Assembly (NCBI GenBank): GCA_963693365.1 | Contig: CAVNZM010000008.1 | Coordinates: 2,914,001 to 2,978,000, forward strand | Direction of reading: 5' to 3' | Length of the DNA stretch: 64,000 nt | Origin: Amoebidium appalachense | Lineage: Eukaryota > Ichthyosporea | In this document: piece by piece, positions 11,564-38,365 of the stretch | How the letters are laid out: every line of letters begins with the position of its first letter | Numbering within the stretch: position 1 is the first letter of the stretch | Made by a program: the position numbers and the translations under genes | Notes under the pieces: model-generated | Told to the model about the DNA's origin: nothing | Database searches by the model: none | The model's input: the letters and a program-made list of their open reading frames with translations, nothing else

Positions 11564-11716
11564 CCCGTTGGGCCACCACCACCCACCCACCCACACACAA
11601 ATCTGCAGCTGTGCCACGAGCTTTTGTACTATTCCTGTACATGTAGAAAGACCCCCCCCCCCCCTCCCCCCCACGCATTGGGCCACCACCACCCACCCAC
11701 ACCCACACAAATCCTC
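11431..11716. repeat. Tandem duplication with an internal poly-C tract
   Basis: Two adjacent units share TGCAGCTG, then TGCCACGAGCTTTTGTA, then a poly-C tract, then TTGGGCCACCACCACCCACC and CACACAAATC. The first C-rich tract is about 80 bases and the second about 27. The poly-C run is therefore part of the duplicated unit and has changed length since. The overlapping proline-rich frames are artefacts. Confidence 0.8.
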
Positions 11717-12332
11717 TTCCCCTAGTCCCGTGGCTTACCCCTCCCGTGGTTTGCAGAAATTCAAACAAACTTAATCGAGTGTGTACAATCCATGTCTTCA
11801 CATACTTAGGTAAATGATTGCATGCCATGTGAACGGTCGGGGGCATGCGCAGTGGCCATTGATATACGCGGACCACATATATTTAGCATGTGTATGCAGA
11901 GTGACTGTCGTAACAAAAGCTGTCATAACTTACCGTGTTAACTACGTAGCTTCACATGGTACTTCCAAAAAAGGTGAAATGTGTTGAAATTAGCAATTGC
12001 TGCACATGTGGCCTTGAGAGCCTGTCAGATTATGAGATTAAAACTAAATTCAATTTTCGTAAACTAAAGCTTTTTTGCCCCTACGAGTAAAAGGGGAATG
12101 ATCCCTAGTTATACAGTAGCTGCAAATATCAAGGACACACGATAAGCAATGCCTTAGGCTACAACAACGTTTCATAATATCATATTGCTACTAATAAGAC
12201 TTTGGGCTCATATTAGTTTTACTCCAGGCTGCATCCGGCCCCCGGGGACTGCGGATCCATTACTTCCACAACTCAAATCTTCATCAAATACAGCGAGAAT
12301 TGCATGGTTCCAGCTACCTTAACTATACGACC
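11717..12332. other. Unique intergenic sequence downstream of the peroxiredoxin-like gene
   Basis: AT-richer, non-repetitive sequence between the promoter side of the DHHC gene and the 3' end of the peroxiredoxin-like gene. It probably holds the 3'UTR of the latter. I see no further gene. Confidence 0.5.
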
Positions 12333-12734
12333 TTAAAACTTAAGCTTGAGCTTGCCCTGAACAGACGGTTTCCTTGCCAACTCCGGTTTCCCTTCCAGCA
12401 CAGCTCGCACATTGTCCAACACATCTTTAGGCTCCAGGCGGTTGGCCGCACCTCCAACATTTCCCTGTGTGATAAAAACGAGGATTCAGTCAACAGATTT
12501 TACGAGTTGTCCTTGAATCCCCCATCCCCCGGCGTGCGTGCACACGCGCACACATACACACCCGCCCACCCGCCAACCCACACCCCATACACACGTGAAC
12601 ATGAACACACATTCAATGATATCCTTCCAACCTTTTTCCCTTTAATCCGCACGTGGCCTCCTTAGATCTTGTAATGCTGTTTGTCCCATTGTGCATGTCG
12701 TTGCAACACATCACAGTAATACCGAGCCTGTTCG

Positions 12735-12768
<34 letters not shown>

Positions 12769-12901
12769 GGGGGAGCAAAGAGAGAGGGATGGGGTGTTGG
12801 AGAAAGGGGGGGAGGGGGGGGGGGGGAGGTTGGGGGGGGCGAGACAGAGAGAGACATGGGCAGAAGAAAGTGAAAGGGGAGATGGGGGGGGGGGGGGGGG
12901 G

Positions 12902-12932
<31 letters not shown>

Positions 12933-13986
12933 GGCGAGAGAAGAGAGAGAGAGAGAAAGTGTGTGTGTGTCTACGCACGTAAGGGGGAAGGTGGGACGTG
13001 GGGGGGTTGAAGGTGGGGGGAGGGGGGAGAGTGGGGTCCAAAGATGCACCGAGTACCAATTTTAGCTATTGAGGAATAATTCAACACAGATTTTGCAAAA
13101 ATGAGCACACCATAAGAGAATGCATCGTTATTTAGGAGGAAGCTGCTGGCGGGGGGTGGGTGGGTGGTTGGACGGGGGTCGGGGGGGGGGGGGGGGGGGG
13201 GGGGGGGGGAGCGGAGAAGAGGGAGAGAAAGGGGGTGGGGAGGGGGGATGGGAGGGGGGAGGAGACGATTACCAGTGATGGGACAATGGCCCAAGAGAAA
13301 ATAGCCTTCCCCTCGGCATCCACCACAAGCACACCTGTGTGTTTATCTCTTTGGTCAGTACTATGATATCACCTCATCATGCAGCAATGGCTATGATTAA
13401 AGGAAACGTGTCAGGGTTATTGGGAAAGGGTATTGGTGTCTTGAAAGAGAAGGGAAAGAGATGGGAATGAAAGGATACGGGTGAGGGGTGAGGATTTGAT
13501 GGCGCTATGTATGTACGAGTCCACAAAAGTAGATCACAGATAGGGAGGAGGGGGGAGAGGGTGGCGGGCGGGGTGGGGGGGGGGGGGGAGAGAGAGAGAG
13601 GGGGGGGGGGGGGAGGGGGGGGGGAAGAGAGAGGGGGGAGGGGGGGAATGGGGCATTGGAACCAAAAGACCCAATACTACCACGTATTTCACGCGAAAGG
13701 CACGGTAGAGAATGCAGGATTGAGATCTGCCATAGTATACAAGGAGTATGGGAGCACCATGTGTGTGTGTTTGTGTGTGTGTGTTTGGGGGGGGGGGGGG
13801 GGGGGCACGGTGTGGAGTGTGTGTGTTGTGCGTGGGGCATGGGACGGAAGGGAAGGGAAACTTTACGCCCCAAATCCGCGATGCCCACCCCTCCGCCATT
13901 CTTCCCTCATGTTAAATAGCCCTCATCATTTCCCTTGTTGCAGGCAAGCCCATCGTATAATGCAAAATGCACATGTGTGTGTGTAT

Positions 13987-14017
<31 letters not shown>

Positions 14018-14605
14018 GGGGGGGGAGGCAGGGAGAAGGGTAATGAGAAGGGTAATGAGAAGGGGGGGGGGGGGGGGGGGGGATTATGCGCGAATCTGTG
14101 TTTCAGGGTAATAATGAAAGGAGTTTTGTCCGTACATACCTGGTTGTGTCATGCCGTGGGGATAAGACTTTATCCGTGGGTGCATCTTTGCATATAGACC
14201 GTTATTTCCATTTCCGCCCTCGATTGCAATGTCGATCAGATCGCAATCGCGCAACCACGTGGTTAATCGGACATCACGATCCCCGATGATCTGCATTCAT
14301 GGTATCAGGTCTCGATGGTTGAACTTTTAGCATTATGGATTGCCTATAACTAATATTAGTTGGGACACACCATCAAAAGGAGAAGAGAAAGATGTATGCT
14401 GAAAATCTTGCCCATGTGAAAGAAATCAGTTCGAGACAGGCAATCCATAACGTCAACAGTGATCGAGGCATCAAAGATTACAGACAGAAGGGACGAAGGG
14501 AATGCGCAGGGGAAGGGCGCCGGGGCACGGGGACCGGGGTGGGGTAGGTGGTGGTGGAGGGTGAGGGTGGGGGGGGGGGGGGGGGGAGGGGGAGGGAGGG
14601 GGGGG

Positions 14606-14636
<31 letters not shown>

Positions 14637-15883
14637 CTCCTCTTCCAAAAAGGAAAAAAAAAAAATAAAGAACCGAAGTGTGAGAGGGCTGGTTGAAGCG
14701 GTAGTGGTGGGTTTGGGTCGGGGAAGGGGAGGGGGGGAGGGGGGGGGGGGGGGGGGGGGCCGAAAAGCACACAGAAGGGGAGAGATGTGGCGGTGATATT
14801 AGAAAGGTTACCAGGGAACGGGTGGATAGGAGAAGAGAAATCGATATATTATAAGACCTCAAACGTACCAATTGTCGTGAACAGGGTGGAAGGAAGGGAA
14901 AAGTAACGGATGACAGGTGCAGGCACACACACACCTCAAACACCTGGGTAGGGGAGGTAGAAACAAAAAGAGGAGAAAGAGATGGTTCTGTGTGCTTGTG
15001 TGTGTGTGTGTGTGTGTGTGCATGCACATGCACATGTGCATGTTTTTGTGTGCGCACATTGTATGTGCGTGTGCTTGTTGCTTGTGTGTGCGCGTGCTTG
15101 TGTTATATCCCATATTAAGGCAAATGTCGATGGTGGTGGTGCGGGGTGGGTGGGGGCGATGGGGTGTGCGGGGGCAACGGGGTGGGGGGGGGAAGGGAAA
15201 GGGTGGGGGGATGGGGGATATTGGATTTTGGAACAGAGAAACAAACACAAAACAATACCTCGTAGTTCAGATTCATCTCCTTGACCGTGTCATTACAATC
15301 CTCCTGAGTCTCCGAACACACCCCATACACCTTCCCTTGCATCCCATTGATCTGGGGTAGAAGCTGTTCCCAGTCTAGAAGGTATGACTTGTGTGTACAT
15401 ATGTGTACGTGTGTGTGGGTGGGTGGGTGGGCCGGGGGGAGGGGAGGGGAGGGGGGGAGGGGGGGGGGGGGGGAGGGAAAGAGGAGGGAGGGGAGGGGGG
15501 GGGGAGAGGTGTGTGTGTGTGTGTGTGCGGGAGGGGTGGATGGAGGAGATGTCTGTATGTGTGTTTTTGTGTGTGAGTGCGCGCGCGCACGCGGGCGCGC
15601 GCACGTGTGTGTGTGTGTGTGTGTTTGTGTGTGAATGTGGTAGTGGTGGTGGTAATGGTGGTGGTTGGGGGGAGGGGGGGGGGGGGGGAGGTGAAGCCAA
15701 GGGGAGAGGAGGAGTGTGTCCGTGGGCATGTGTGAGAAGATTTGTTTTTTTGGGGGGGAGGGGGAGGGGGGGGGGGGAGGGAGGGAGGGAGAGAGAGAGA
15801 GAGAGAATTGCGGGTCATTGGGGGCCAGTTGTGGAGAACGGAGAGGAAGAGAGTGTCCGTGTCCGTGTGTGTGTGTATGTGTG

Positions 15884-15953
<70 letters not shown>

Positions 15954-16576
15954 CGCGTATGTGTGTGTGTGTGCGTGTGTGTCCGTGTGTGTGAGCATGG
16001 CGCAGGTGTGCTGTGCAGTGAATCTTGCGGCCATAAAAGAGTTAAGGCAAAAAGCCGATTGTTGAGAGGTAGGGTTGCAGGAGGTGGGGCCAGAGCGCCA
16101 TTCTACTGTTATAATCGGGTGGGTTTTAGTGGTGTGTGTGTGTGTATGTGGTGGGGTTGTGTTGAGAAGGAAGAGGGGGGTTGCTGGGGGAAGGGAGGAT
16201 GAGAGCTGATGACAGAAAAAGGGGGAGGGGGGAGGGGGGGAGAGAAAAGGGCGACGAGGGGGGGGGGGGGGGGGGGGGGGGGGAGAAAGAGAGCGGGTAA
16301 AGCGAGAAAGAGGGAGAGAACCCGCGCGCACCCTTACGTGTGTGTGTGTGCGCGCGCACAGAAAGAGAATACCCATTGGGAAGGCAGCAGGGAGAGGATG
16401 GCCGGACGAAGTGGGGAGGTGTTGGCATGGAAGAATAGTGAGGGGGTAATAGGTATGTTTTTTTAATTAATGGGGAGTCTGGGCCGGGGGGAGGGCAACA
16501 ATCGAACGAAACAAACATGATATATGATATTGGATGAAGAGGGCCTGCCCCCTCCCCCCCGTCCCATCCCCCCCCC

Positions 16577-16608
<32 letters not shown>

Positions 16609-16957
16609 AAAAAAAAAAAAAAGAACCAATCCCTCCACCCCCCCACCCCAGACATTTCCGTCCCTCAAAAAAACGGATTAAGCCCGCTCAACCCCCCCAC
16701 CTCCCCAACCCCCCTCCCGGGATCCCTAAGCCCTACCCCTGAAGTCTATCCCCCCCCCCCCCCCCCCCTTATTTTTTGCCTCCTCAGTGTCCCATCCCGA
16801 CCTTCCCATTCCTTGTGCCTCCCCTCAAATCCCCCCCCCTCTTCCCCCCCCCCTTCACACACACACACACACACACCATTACCACTACTAACCACCCAAG
16901 CGTCCACACCCCCACATACACACACCCTCGAATTTTTCGTTCACACCTGCGCGCACA

Positions 16958-16991
<34 letters not shown>

Positions 16992-18028
16992 GCAAACACG
17001 CACACACACAAGCACACACACACACACACACACAAGCAGACACACACACACACCACACACACGCACACGCACACACACATATCCTCCTTTTTGAGCGACC
17101 ATCCTGACCATATACTGATCACCTCGCCCGCACAACATACTATGCGGTCGCCGTTTCGTGTTGTCTCCCGGCCCACACATACTTCATCCTGGTTTGCCGA
17201 CGCGCGTGTGCGTGCCTCCCAGCTGTTTGCTTGGGTTTGGTGGTTGAGACCGGAGAGGGGGCGGGGGGTGGGGGGGGGGGGAGAGGGGGGAGAAGGGCAT
17301 GCATCAAGTGTCCTCACTCACACAGGGCATGCCATCTTGGTTGAGTATGCATGTCCTGTGTGAACAGTCCTACCTTGCAGTATGGGCACCATTTTCCACG
17401 GTAGTAAACGAGAATCGTGAACTTGTTCTTCTTGTACTCTGTGTGTGTGCGCATGTTAGTGATAAGATCAGCACAGAAAGTGGCTTCTAGCACCCAAAGA
17501 CGGCAGAGTTGGAGAAACCTTTGGTAAAAGCGAAACCTTGCGTCGGAATCCCTTCACTATACAGTCTCCATAAAATACTGCACCAAAAAGAATTGCGGGA
17601 TTATCGGTAAAAGTCTTCTGTCAGGACAGGGAAGAGAGGGCTAAAAGGTTGGTTGGAATAAGGATACTATGGGGCAAAGAGTTAAAGGCATAGGGTCAGG
17701 AACGGGCCCGGGGGGGGGGGGGGGGGGGGGGGAGGGGGGAGGGGGGGGGGGGAGGAGGGGGGGGGGAGGGGGGGGGGGGGGGGAGGGGTAAAGGGCTCAA
17801 ACACTCTGACGCATTCAAATAATAGTGTTCGGGTTTTTATAGTGCTCAGCAGAAAATATACGAAGAACTTTGGGGGACAGCCGAGCCCCGGGAAGACAGC
17901 ATGGGGAGGTGGGAGAAGTCTGGATCCACATTCATCTTGAACGAAAAAACAAGTTTCTCAGGAAGAGCTTACATGCCTTCTTGAAACCACACGTCCAAAG
18001 TCTGATCTTGAGGCTTTCCGGCCAACAT
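12333..18028 (-). CDS. Peroxiredoxin-like (AhpC/TSA, thioredoxin-fold) protein, seven exons
   Basis: Exons in transcript order: 18028-17973, 17577-17537, 17438-17374, 15387-15259, 14290-14140, 13334-13273, 12464-12333. All junctions are GT-AG and the phases close to 211 aa plus stop. The product has the thioredoxin-fold core FTILVYYRGKW followed by CPYC, with cysteines at residues 50 and 53, the family's redox site. Next come WEQLLPQI and VYGVCSET (second helix and strand), then IIGDRDVRL, and a C-terminal GVLVVDAEGKAIFSW with WAIVPSLGNVGGA, typical of AhpC/TSA-like proteins of the YRGxxCPxC type. The predicted activity is thiol-dependent peroxide reduction or disulfide exchange, probably in the cytosol since no targeting signal is seen. 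Exons 1 and 2 are short and least certain, but they supply matching phases. Introns hold poly-G, (GT)n and (CA)n tracts. Confidence 0.8.
12741..13222. repeat. Intronic (TA)n, (GA)n and poly-G block
   Basis: Lies in the last intron of the peroxiredoxin-like gene. It has about 18 bp of (TA)n, several (GA)n runs, GT and G blocks, and an unmixed poly-G of about 28 near 13182-13209. Only 13036-13140 is unique sequence, and no exon is evident there. Confidence 0.85.
14556..14760. repeat. Intronic poly-G array
   Basis: Two G-rich blocks (14568-14636 and 14724-14759) flank a short piece that includes an A run. They lie in the intron between exons 4 and 5 of the peroxiredoxin-like gene. Confidence 0.9.
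15410..16330. repeat. Intronic G-rich and (GT)n array
   Basis: Alternating poly-G, (GT)n (longest about 15889-15949) and (GA)n, with CG-alternating stretches such as 15578-15605 that could favour Z-DNA. It is part of the large intron between exons 3 and 4 of the peroxiredoxin-like gene. Confidence 0.9.
16547..17090. repeat. Intronic poly-C, poly-A and (CA)n block
   Basis: The strand bias flips here: poly-C runs into about 24 A (16573-16622), then C-rich sequence, then about 120 bp of (CA)n with scattered changes (16961-17080). Proline- and threonine-histidine-rich frames over it are artefacts. Confidence 0.9.
17710..17788. repeat. Intronic poly-G run
   Basis: Nearly 80 bases of G with six single-A interruptions, in the first intron of the peroxiredoxin-like gene. 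Confidence 0.95.
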
Positions 18029-18156
18029 TTTCCTGACGCAAACATAAGCAGAGCAGATAAAGCACACAGGTCACCAAGAAAAAGTTGGGAGCGAGGAAAA
18101 CTTTGAGCTTGAGTCCTGCCATGGCCAGCCGGCGAGCCCCACGTTCCCCCTAACTT

Positions 18157-18197
<41 letters not shown>

Positions 18198-18967
18198 ACC
18201 GGAATGGCTTGCATACCAGGCAATGCATAAAAAATGTAGTAAAGTTCATTCATTTCGCTGGATTGGTAAATTACTTGTGAGTATTCAATTTGTTTCCTAT
18301 ATTTAATTATAATCTTTGCACTTTAAAGTCCCAAAAATGTATATCAAAAGAAAAAAATATTGGCACTGCAGAATTGTGACTACACGACTTGCTTCAAGTA
18401 TAGGGGGATTTATTGAGAAGCTAGATCCACGAATGAATGAAGCGGACAAGACAGATCATTTATTTGTTGGTATGCAAATTTCGATGACGGTCTTGATGGG
18501 AGCAGGGGTGGCAGGGGTAGTGATGGTGGCCGAGGCCATTTTTGTTAGCAGTAACTGTCATGTTTTTGTTTTTTTTTTTTGTTTTTTTTTGTTTTCTTTT
18601 TTCCCTGTTAAGGGCGGGCGAGGGAAGGGGGGGGGGGGAGGCGAATGGGACGGGGGGAGGAAAGGAAAGCAAACATTTTGGTGATTCTGAATATCACACA
18701 GTTGGAACAATCATGGTGGCTAAATTTGTTTTGCTCCTGGTTCGAATTCAGCGAGGACTTTGTGAATCGGAGAGCCCAAATCGAAAAAGATCACTTATCG
18801 GGTCCCTGCATAAAGCAGGTAGTATTAGAAATGTGTGTTGCGTGGTTCTTCGAATTCTGGAGGCGATGCATATGGTCTTGTAATTTTTATAGTTGGAAGT
18901 GGATGTAGTTGTGGGAATAGTTGTTGTTGTTGCAACTATTATTAATTTTGTTTTTTTGTTTGTGGGG

Positions 18968-19005
<38 letters not shown>

Positions 19006-19050
19006 GGGGGAGGGAGGGGGGAGCATGTGTTGGAAGATTTTTTTTTCCCT

Positions 19051-19081
<31 letters not shown>

Positions 19082-19481
19082 CCCGGAGGAGGGGGGAGGG
19101 GGAGTGAGGGGGGAGGGGGTGTGGGAGGGAGGGGGGGGGGGGGGGGGGGGGGGACAGGTGTTCGAAGATTTTGCAGAGCAACAAATTTATTATTTATATG
19201 TTGAATAATTTAACGCAGTTATACATATATTCGTCTTAATGTGGCCTACAGATAGATGCTGCCAAAAAGCGTTAAGAAGCATTTACATTATTATTATGAT
19301 TATACTCATTCAATCAATGTCAAAGCCGATATCATAAGTACACTAAATATACGTCATACCACCTGGACTAGAAAAGGTCTCCATTTTCCTGACTGGAGCT
19401 TTCGAAGTCCACACAAACAGTGGGCCTGATTATAGCAACCCTCAAAAAAGTGCAGAGTCTGAAAAGCCCACATGAAAGCAC

Positions 19482-19531
<50 letters not shown>

Positions 19532-20063
19532 AACCTCCCTGTTTCTCCCCTCCAAAACAATTTTCGCCACCAAGCTGTCTATCATTCCCGCCAACACAAG
19601 TGTCATATACTGCAGTTACAGATTCCATCTTCCATGCAGCCAGTATGCTGTCAGCGTTTGTCAGTCTGTTCCCTAGACACATATATACGGGCCAAATGGA
19701 AACTACACACTTCGGGTGTGAGAAAAGCTGCATCAAGAAACTAATCCCCCCCCCCCCCCCCCCCCCTCTTTCCCCCACATTTTGGGTCATTTAGTTCGCC
19801 ATTGACACCACCTCTCTCACTCAGAATCCCCATCCTCCTTTAATCCCACATCTCTCGCCCAGTGATATCAATCAATCTCAACTTTAAAAGGCTGTGGGGT
19901 CGGTACCTACACAGAGATGCGGTCTATGACAAGCCATTATATAAACCTATTTATAGATATATATTATTTTTATTTTACTCTTTTAACAACAACAAAACGC
20001 CTTTTAAAGGCCAAACGTCCTGACAGCTATTGCTACGGCACCAGGCAGCACTCAAAATATTTC
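18029..20063. other. Intergenic region between LST2-like and peroxiredoxin-like genes
   Basis: Holds poly-G tracts at 18160-18196, 18969-19019, 19052-19080 and 19132-19153, and poly-C runs at 19486-19529 and 19747-19766. The remaining unique sequence shows no recognisable exon on either strand. It should contain the 3'UTR of the LST2-like gene and the promoter of the peroxiredoxin-like gene. I specifically looked here for FYVE-domain exons (CxxC pairs with a basic RRHHCR-type motif) and found none. Confidence 0.5.
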
Positions 20064-33226
<13,163 letters not shown>

Positions 33227-33419
33227 TACCAATCAGCGCCGGAATGAGTTGAAATAGATTGAAAGTAAAAGACCTCCATTGGTTGTCTAAAAATGAACTT
33301 TCAAAGCAGCGAAAACAAGGCAAGATAAAGGAAGGTGGACTCATGTGAGGAGGGTAAAAAGCCTAAAATCCAGAGATCGAGCTATCATGCAGCCGCTCTG
33401 TACCCTCACAGTATATCCC

Positions 33420-33431
33420 CCCTTCCCCCCT

Positions 33432-33462
<31 letters not shown>

Positions 33463-33487
33463 CCATAGGATTGTCGACAGTAGTGAT

Positions 33488-33537
<50 letters not shown>

Positions 33538-33600
33538 AAAAAAGAAAGAAAAAGAAAGAAAAAAAAGGAAAGAAAGAAAGAAAGAAAGAAAAATAAAGAA
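33420..33600. repeat. Poly-C, (TA)n and A-rich tract
   Basis: Poly-C (33430-33460), about 46 bp of (TA)n (33489-33534) and a GAAA-rich stretch to 33600. It lies upstream of the LST2-like start codon. Confidence 0.95.
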
Positions 33601-34251
33601 AAAACCAAACAGCACCAGCGATTCTCCCCCACCACCCCCCCCACCCCCATCCCCGCCCCACTCCAAAGCAATACACATCACTGTGGCGCCCTTCGAATAC
33701 CACCTATCCTGCCCACACAAAAATCCCAGGCATGTGTTATTTCCTATCCCTCCGCATTGTCACCTCCCCCCTCCCCCCTCCCCCCCCCCTCCTCCTCCTC
33801 CCTCGCCCCCTACCCCCTCCCTCCCTAAGCCCCACCACCGCCACCATACCCACTACCCCCACCCTCTCCTGCTCCTTCCTAACTGCAGAATCTGTTCCCT
33901 GCCCGCTTTCCTTCCCTTCTGATGTGGCAGCGCTTTCATCATTGCGTTCTGCACCAGCCCTTGGCACAACTGAAAGGGACGGTTAACTGGACAGTATGCA
34001 AGGCTGGGAAGTGATAGGAGGGCAGGGCGGGAAGGTCGCAGGGGATGAAAGTGTATTCATTTTTGTGCCTCTGTACATCCGATAATAACATAGAACCATG
34101 TGTGCAACTTTGTTTTCTCCTTTTCTTTAACAAGATCCAGACTTGAGTGTGCTACCATAGTAATAACCGAGTAGTTAGAGGGAGTAACGCACTAGTCCCT
34201 AAATACGATAGTCAGTGCCCATTGCTACAGATTTCTCGTCTCTATACTTAC

Positions 34252-34350
34252 AGATTGGTCCAGCTCATATGCTTCTTGCTGGCTGCCATATGCATCACCG
34301 GAACGATGGCCTCCACCAACCGGAGTTGGCAACGGTGACTGAGTATCCAT
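34252..34350 (-). CDS. Possible first coding exon of an unidentified gene
   Basis: ATG at 34350 opens 33 codons rich in Gly, Gln, Ser and Pro (begins MDTQSPLPTPVGGG) and ends at a consensus donor GTAAGTATAG. The composition looks like a disordered N-terminus. I could not place a second exon with confidence: the next good acceptor (about 33973) in matching phase gives 29 plain codons before poor sequence. On the opposite strand the same segment is bounded by TACTTACAG and could be an exon there instead. No family recognised. Confidence 0.3.
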
Positions 34351-34777
34351 AGTCTCAGTCAATTGACCAGCGTTGTAGATCAAGAAAATGATGATTTAGC
34401 GGGTAGCGCGTATGTGTAATAGCCAATTGAAACCCATCTATATCTATCCGATGTTAGTGCAACAAAATGTAGAAAGGTAGAGATGGTACCCGCTAGAGAT
34501 CAGCGGAAAACAGTTGCCGAAAATTGCTCATTAGGTGCCCGGCTCCACAGCTTTTCAAAAAGCAGTAATATAAACAGATCGAAAAGCTAGGGAATCAATG
34601 CTTGCACGTTCTCGTTGATAGATGAGATTTTCGCACATCACAGCACACACAACTTCGCTGCACACACAACTTCACTGCAAATTGTGCCCGCTCTTCACTT
34701 GGCACAAACCGGAAGACAGTCGTTTCTGATTTCTGCGCGCGCTTCTCACGCAAAAGCAGCATTAGTCTTGTCATAAA

Positions 34778-34932
34778 TGACGTCATATAAACAGGTAGAG
34801 CCTGAGACATTATACTCAAAATCAAATAATAGAGTCTACGTGAAGGCTCAAGAGACTACTGTAGCCTGACTGGCTGGAAGCGCACCACCTTCACTGTGCG
34901 ATGACGTAAAGTAGTCTGCTAGTCTTACGTCA
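34778..34932. promoter_or_regulatory. Cluster of CRE-like sites
   Basis: A perfect TGACGTCA at 34778-34785 runs straight into TATAAAC. TGACGTAA follows at 34912-34919 and TTACGTCA at 34925-34932, the last two forming an inverted pair. Further ACGTCAT half sites occur near 35011. They lie about 1 kb upstream of the EF-1alpha start and 0.4 kb upstream of the possible minus-strand exon at 34350. Binding by a CREB/ATF-type bZIP factor is inference. Confidence 0.5.
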
Positions 34933-35639
34933 CTACGCCTGAATGTCGTCATTGTCAGTATTATCAGATACATTTTTCCTGGAAAATTCGTAAGTAGTTT
35001 GTAGATTACAACGTCATCATTCTGTGGAGGGAGGGGGGCAAATACGATACCTTGAGTGAGTCCACACTAAACAGCATTCAAGTTGTTGAAATCACTAGAA
35101 TAAGCCTATTTGGCAGCAATATTGAAGAAAAAAAGTGCATGAGTCTTTTCACATTGATTTTTGAGAAATGTGCACCGAAAACATCCTTAGTCACTCATAT
35201 ATTTTGTAGCGCTCTTCGAAATCTTGGAACTTGCCGTATTTTGATTGGCGCTGTCATGTGTACTTGCAGGGTAGGGACACGGTAGTTTCGAATTTCTTTC
35301 GGCCTTTCCTCTCAAGGCTGCGCTTTGCGGTATTCTCAGCTAAAGCTCCGGACAACCGCCGGTTCGGCGTGCGCAGTGACCCTTGCCAAAAAGAGGGCTT
35401 GCTTGCCAAAACCGTTATTTAAACAATAAAATTTGTGCAAGAAATCAGAAAATGTCGCTGTTTTACCATTCAGGAGTGGTCTAAAGAATCCCGCAAGGAC
35501 CTTTCGATGTTTCTGTGTATTTGGTCTAAACAGATATTTTACACACCCTGTCCATTCGGCGTTTCGCGTTTCACAAAACCCTTTGTGCATCCCACGAGTC
35601 TTCACACTTTCGTCTCACTCAACGGAACTCTGTCAAACG

Positions 35640-37604
<1,965 letters not shown>

Positions 37605-38319
37605 ATGTGTCCCTCATTTACTTTTTAGCAATATCCGAATATTTAGCGGTGTGGGCTGGCTGGGCTCATCCCATAGGGTTGTGATCCTGGCTGCTCTTTT
37701 GTAAGTAATTATGCGAAGATGGTTTGCTCCGGGGACAGACGTCTGCCCGAGAAGCAGGTTGTGTACTATACTGTTGTAGAGTATGACCGGTACCAGCTCA
37801 GTCAGATTGTCCAGGTGGCAGTGACCCGTCTACCCCAGTAAACGTCTCGTGTCAAGTTCGTATGGTCTCATAGTCAGTCCTTCCCCTCCGTGCGACATTC
37901 GCACTACTTGTTGGCTTTGGTTTTCCTGTGTTCCGGCAGATGGTTTGGGTTGCCCTTTAGACTGCTCCTCCTCGAATATCCCTGTTCATTTTCCGCTCCT
38001 TCAAGGTTTTAATAAGATTTTGCTCCCCCACCCGGAAGATGGGCTCTGTTTATGCGTTGCTTGTGGATGTCCCCTGCACACTAGTATTTCTCATGGTGTA
38101 GTTGTCCTTCGTACGGTGTTTCACATAGTTCCACATAGTAACATTCTCCCCCTGCATACACAAAAACGCGCTCACTGTGGAAATTTTGAGCCCGCTCTTT
38201 GCCCTTGCGAAATCTGCATTGTGTTTTTCGTTGTTACCCGTTCTCTTGTTCGGTGCCTTTGCAAAATCTGTGTTACGTTATCCGTCGTGTGTACTTCTTC
38301 TTCTGTGATGCATTCTAGT

Positions 38320-38365
<46 letters not shown>

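Noticed and set aside
18735-18755. GGTTCGAATTC as a tRNA T-arm
   Set aside because: No matching acceptor stem or D-arm in the flanks; no tRNA gene was found anywhere in the window.
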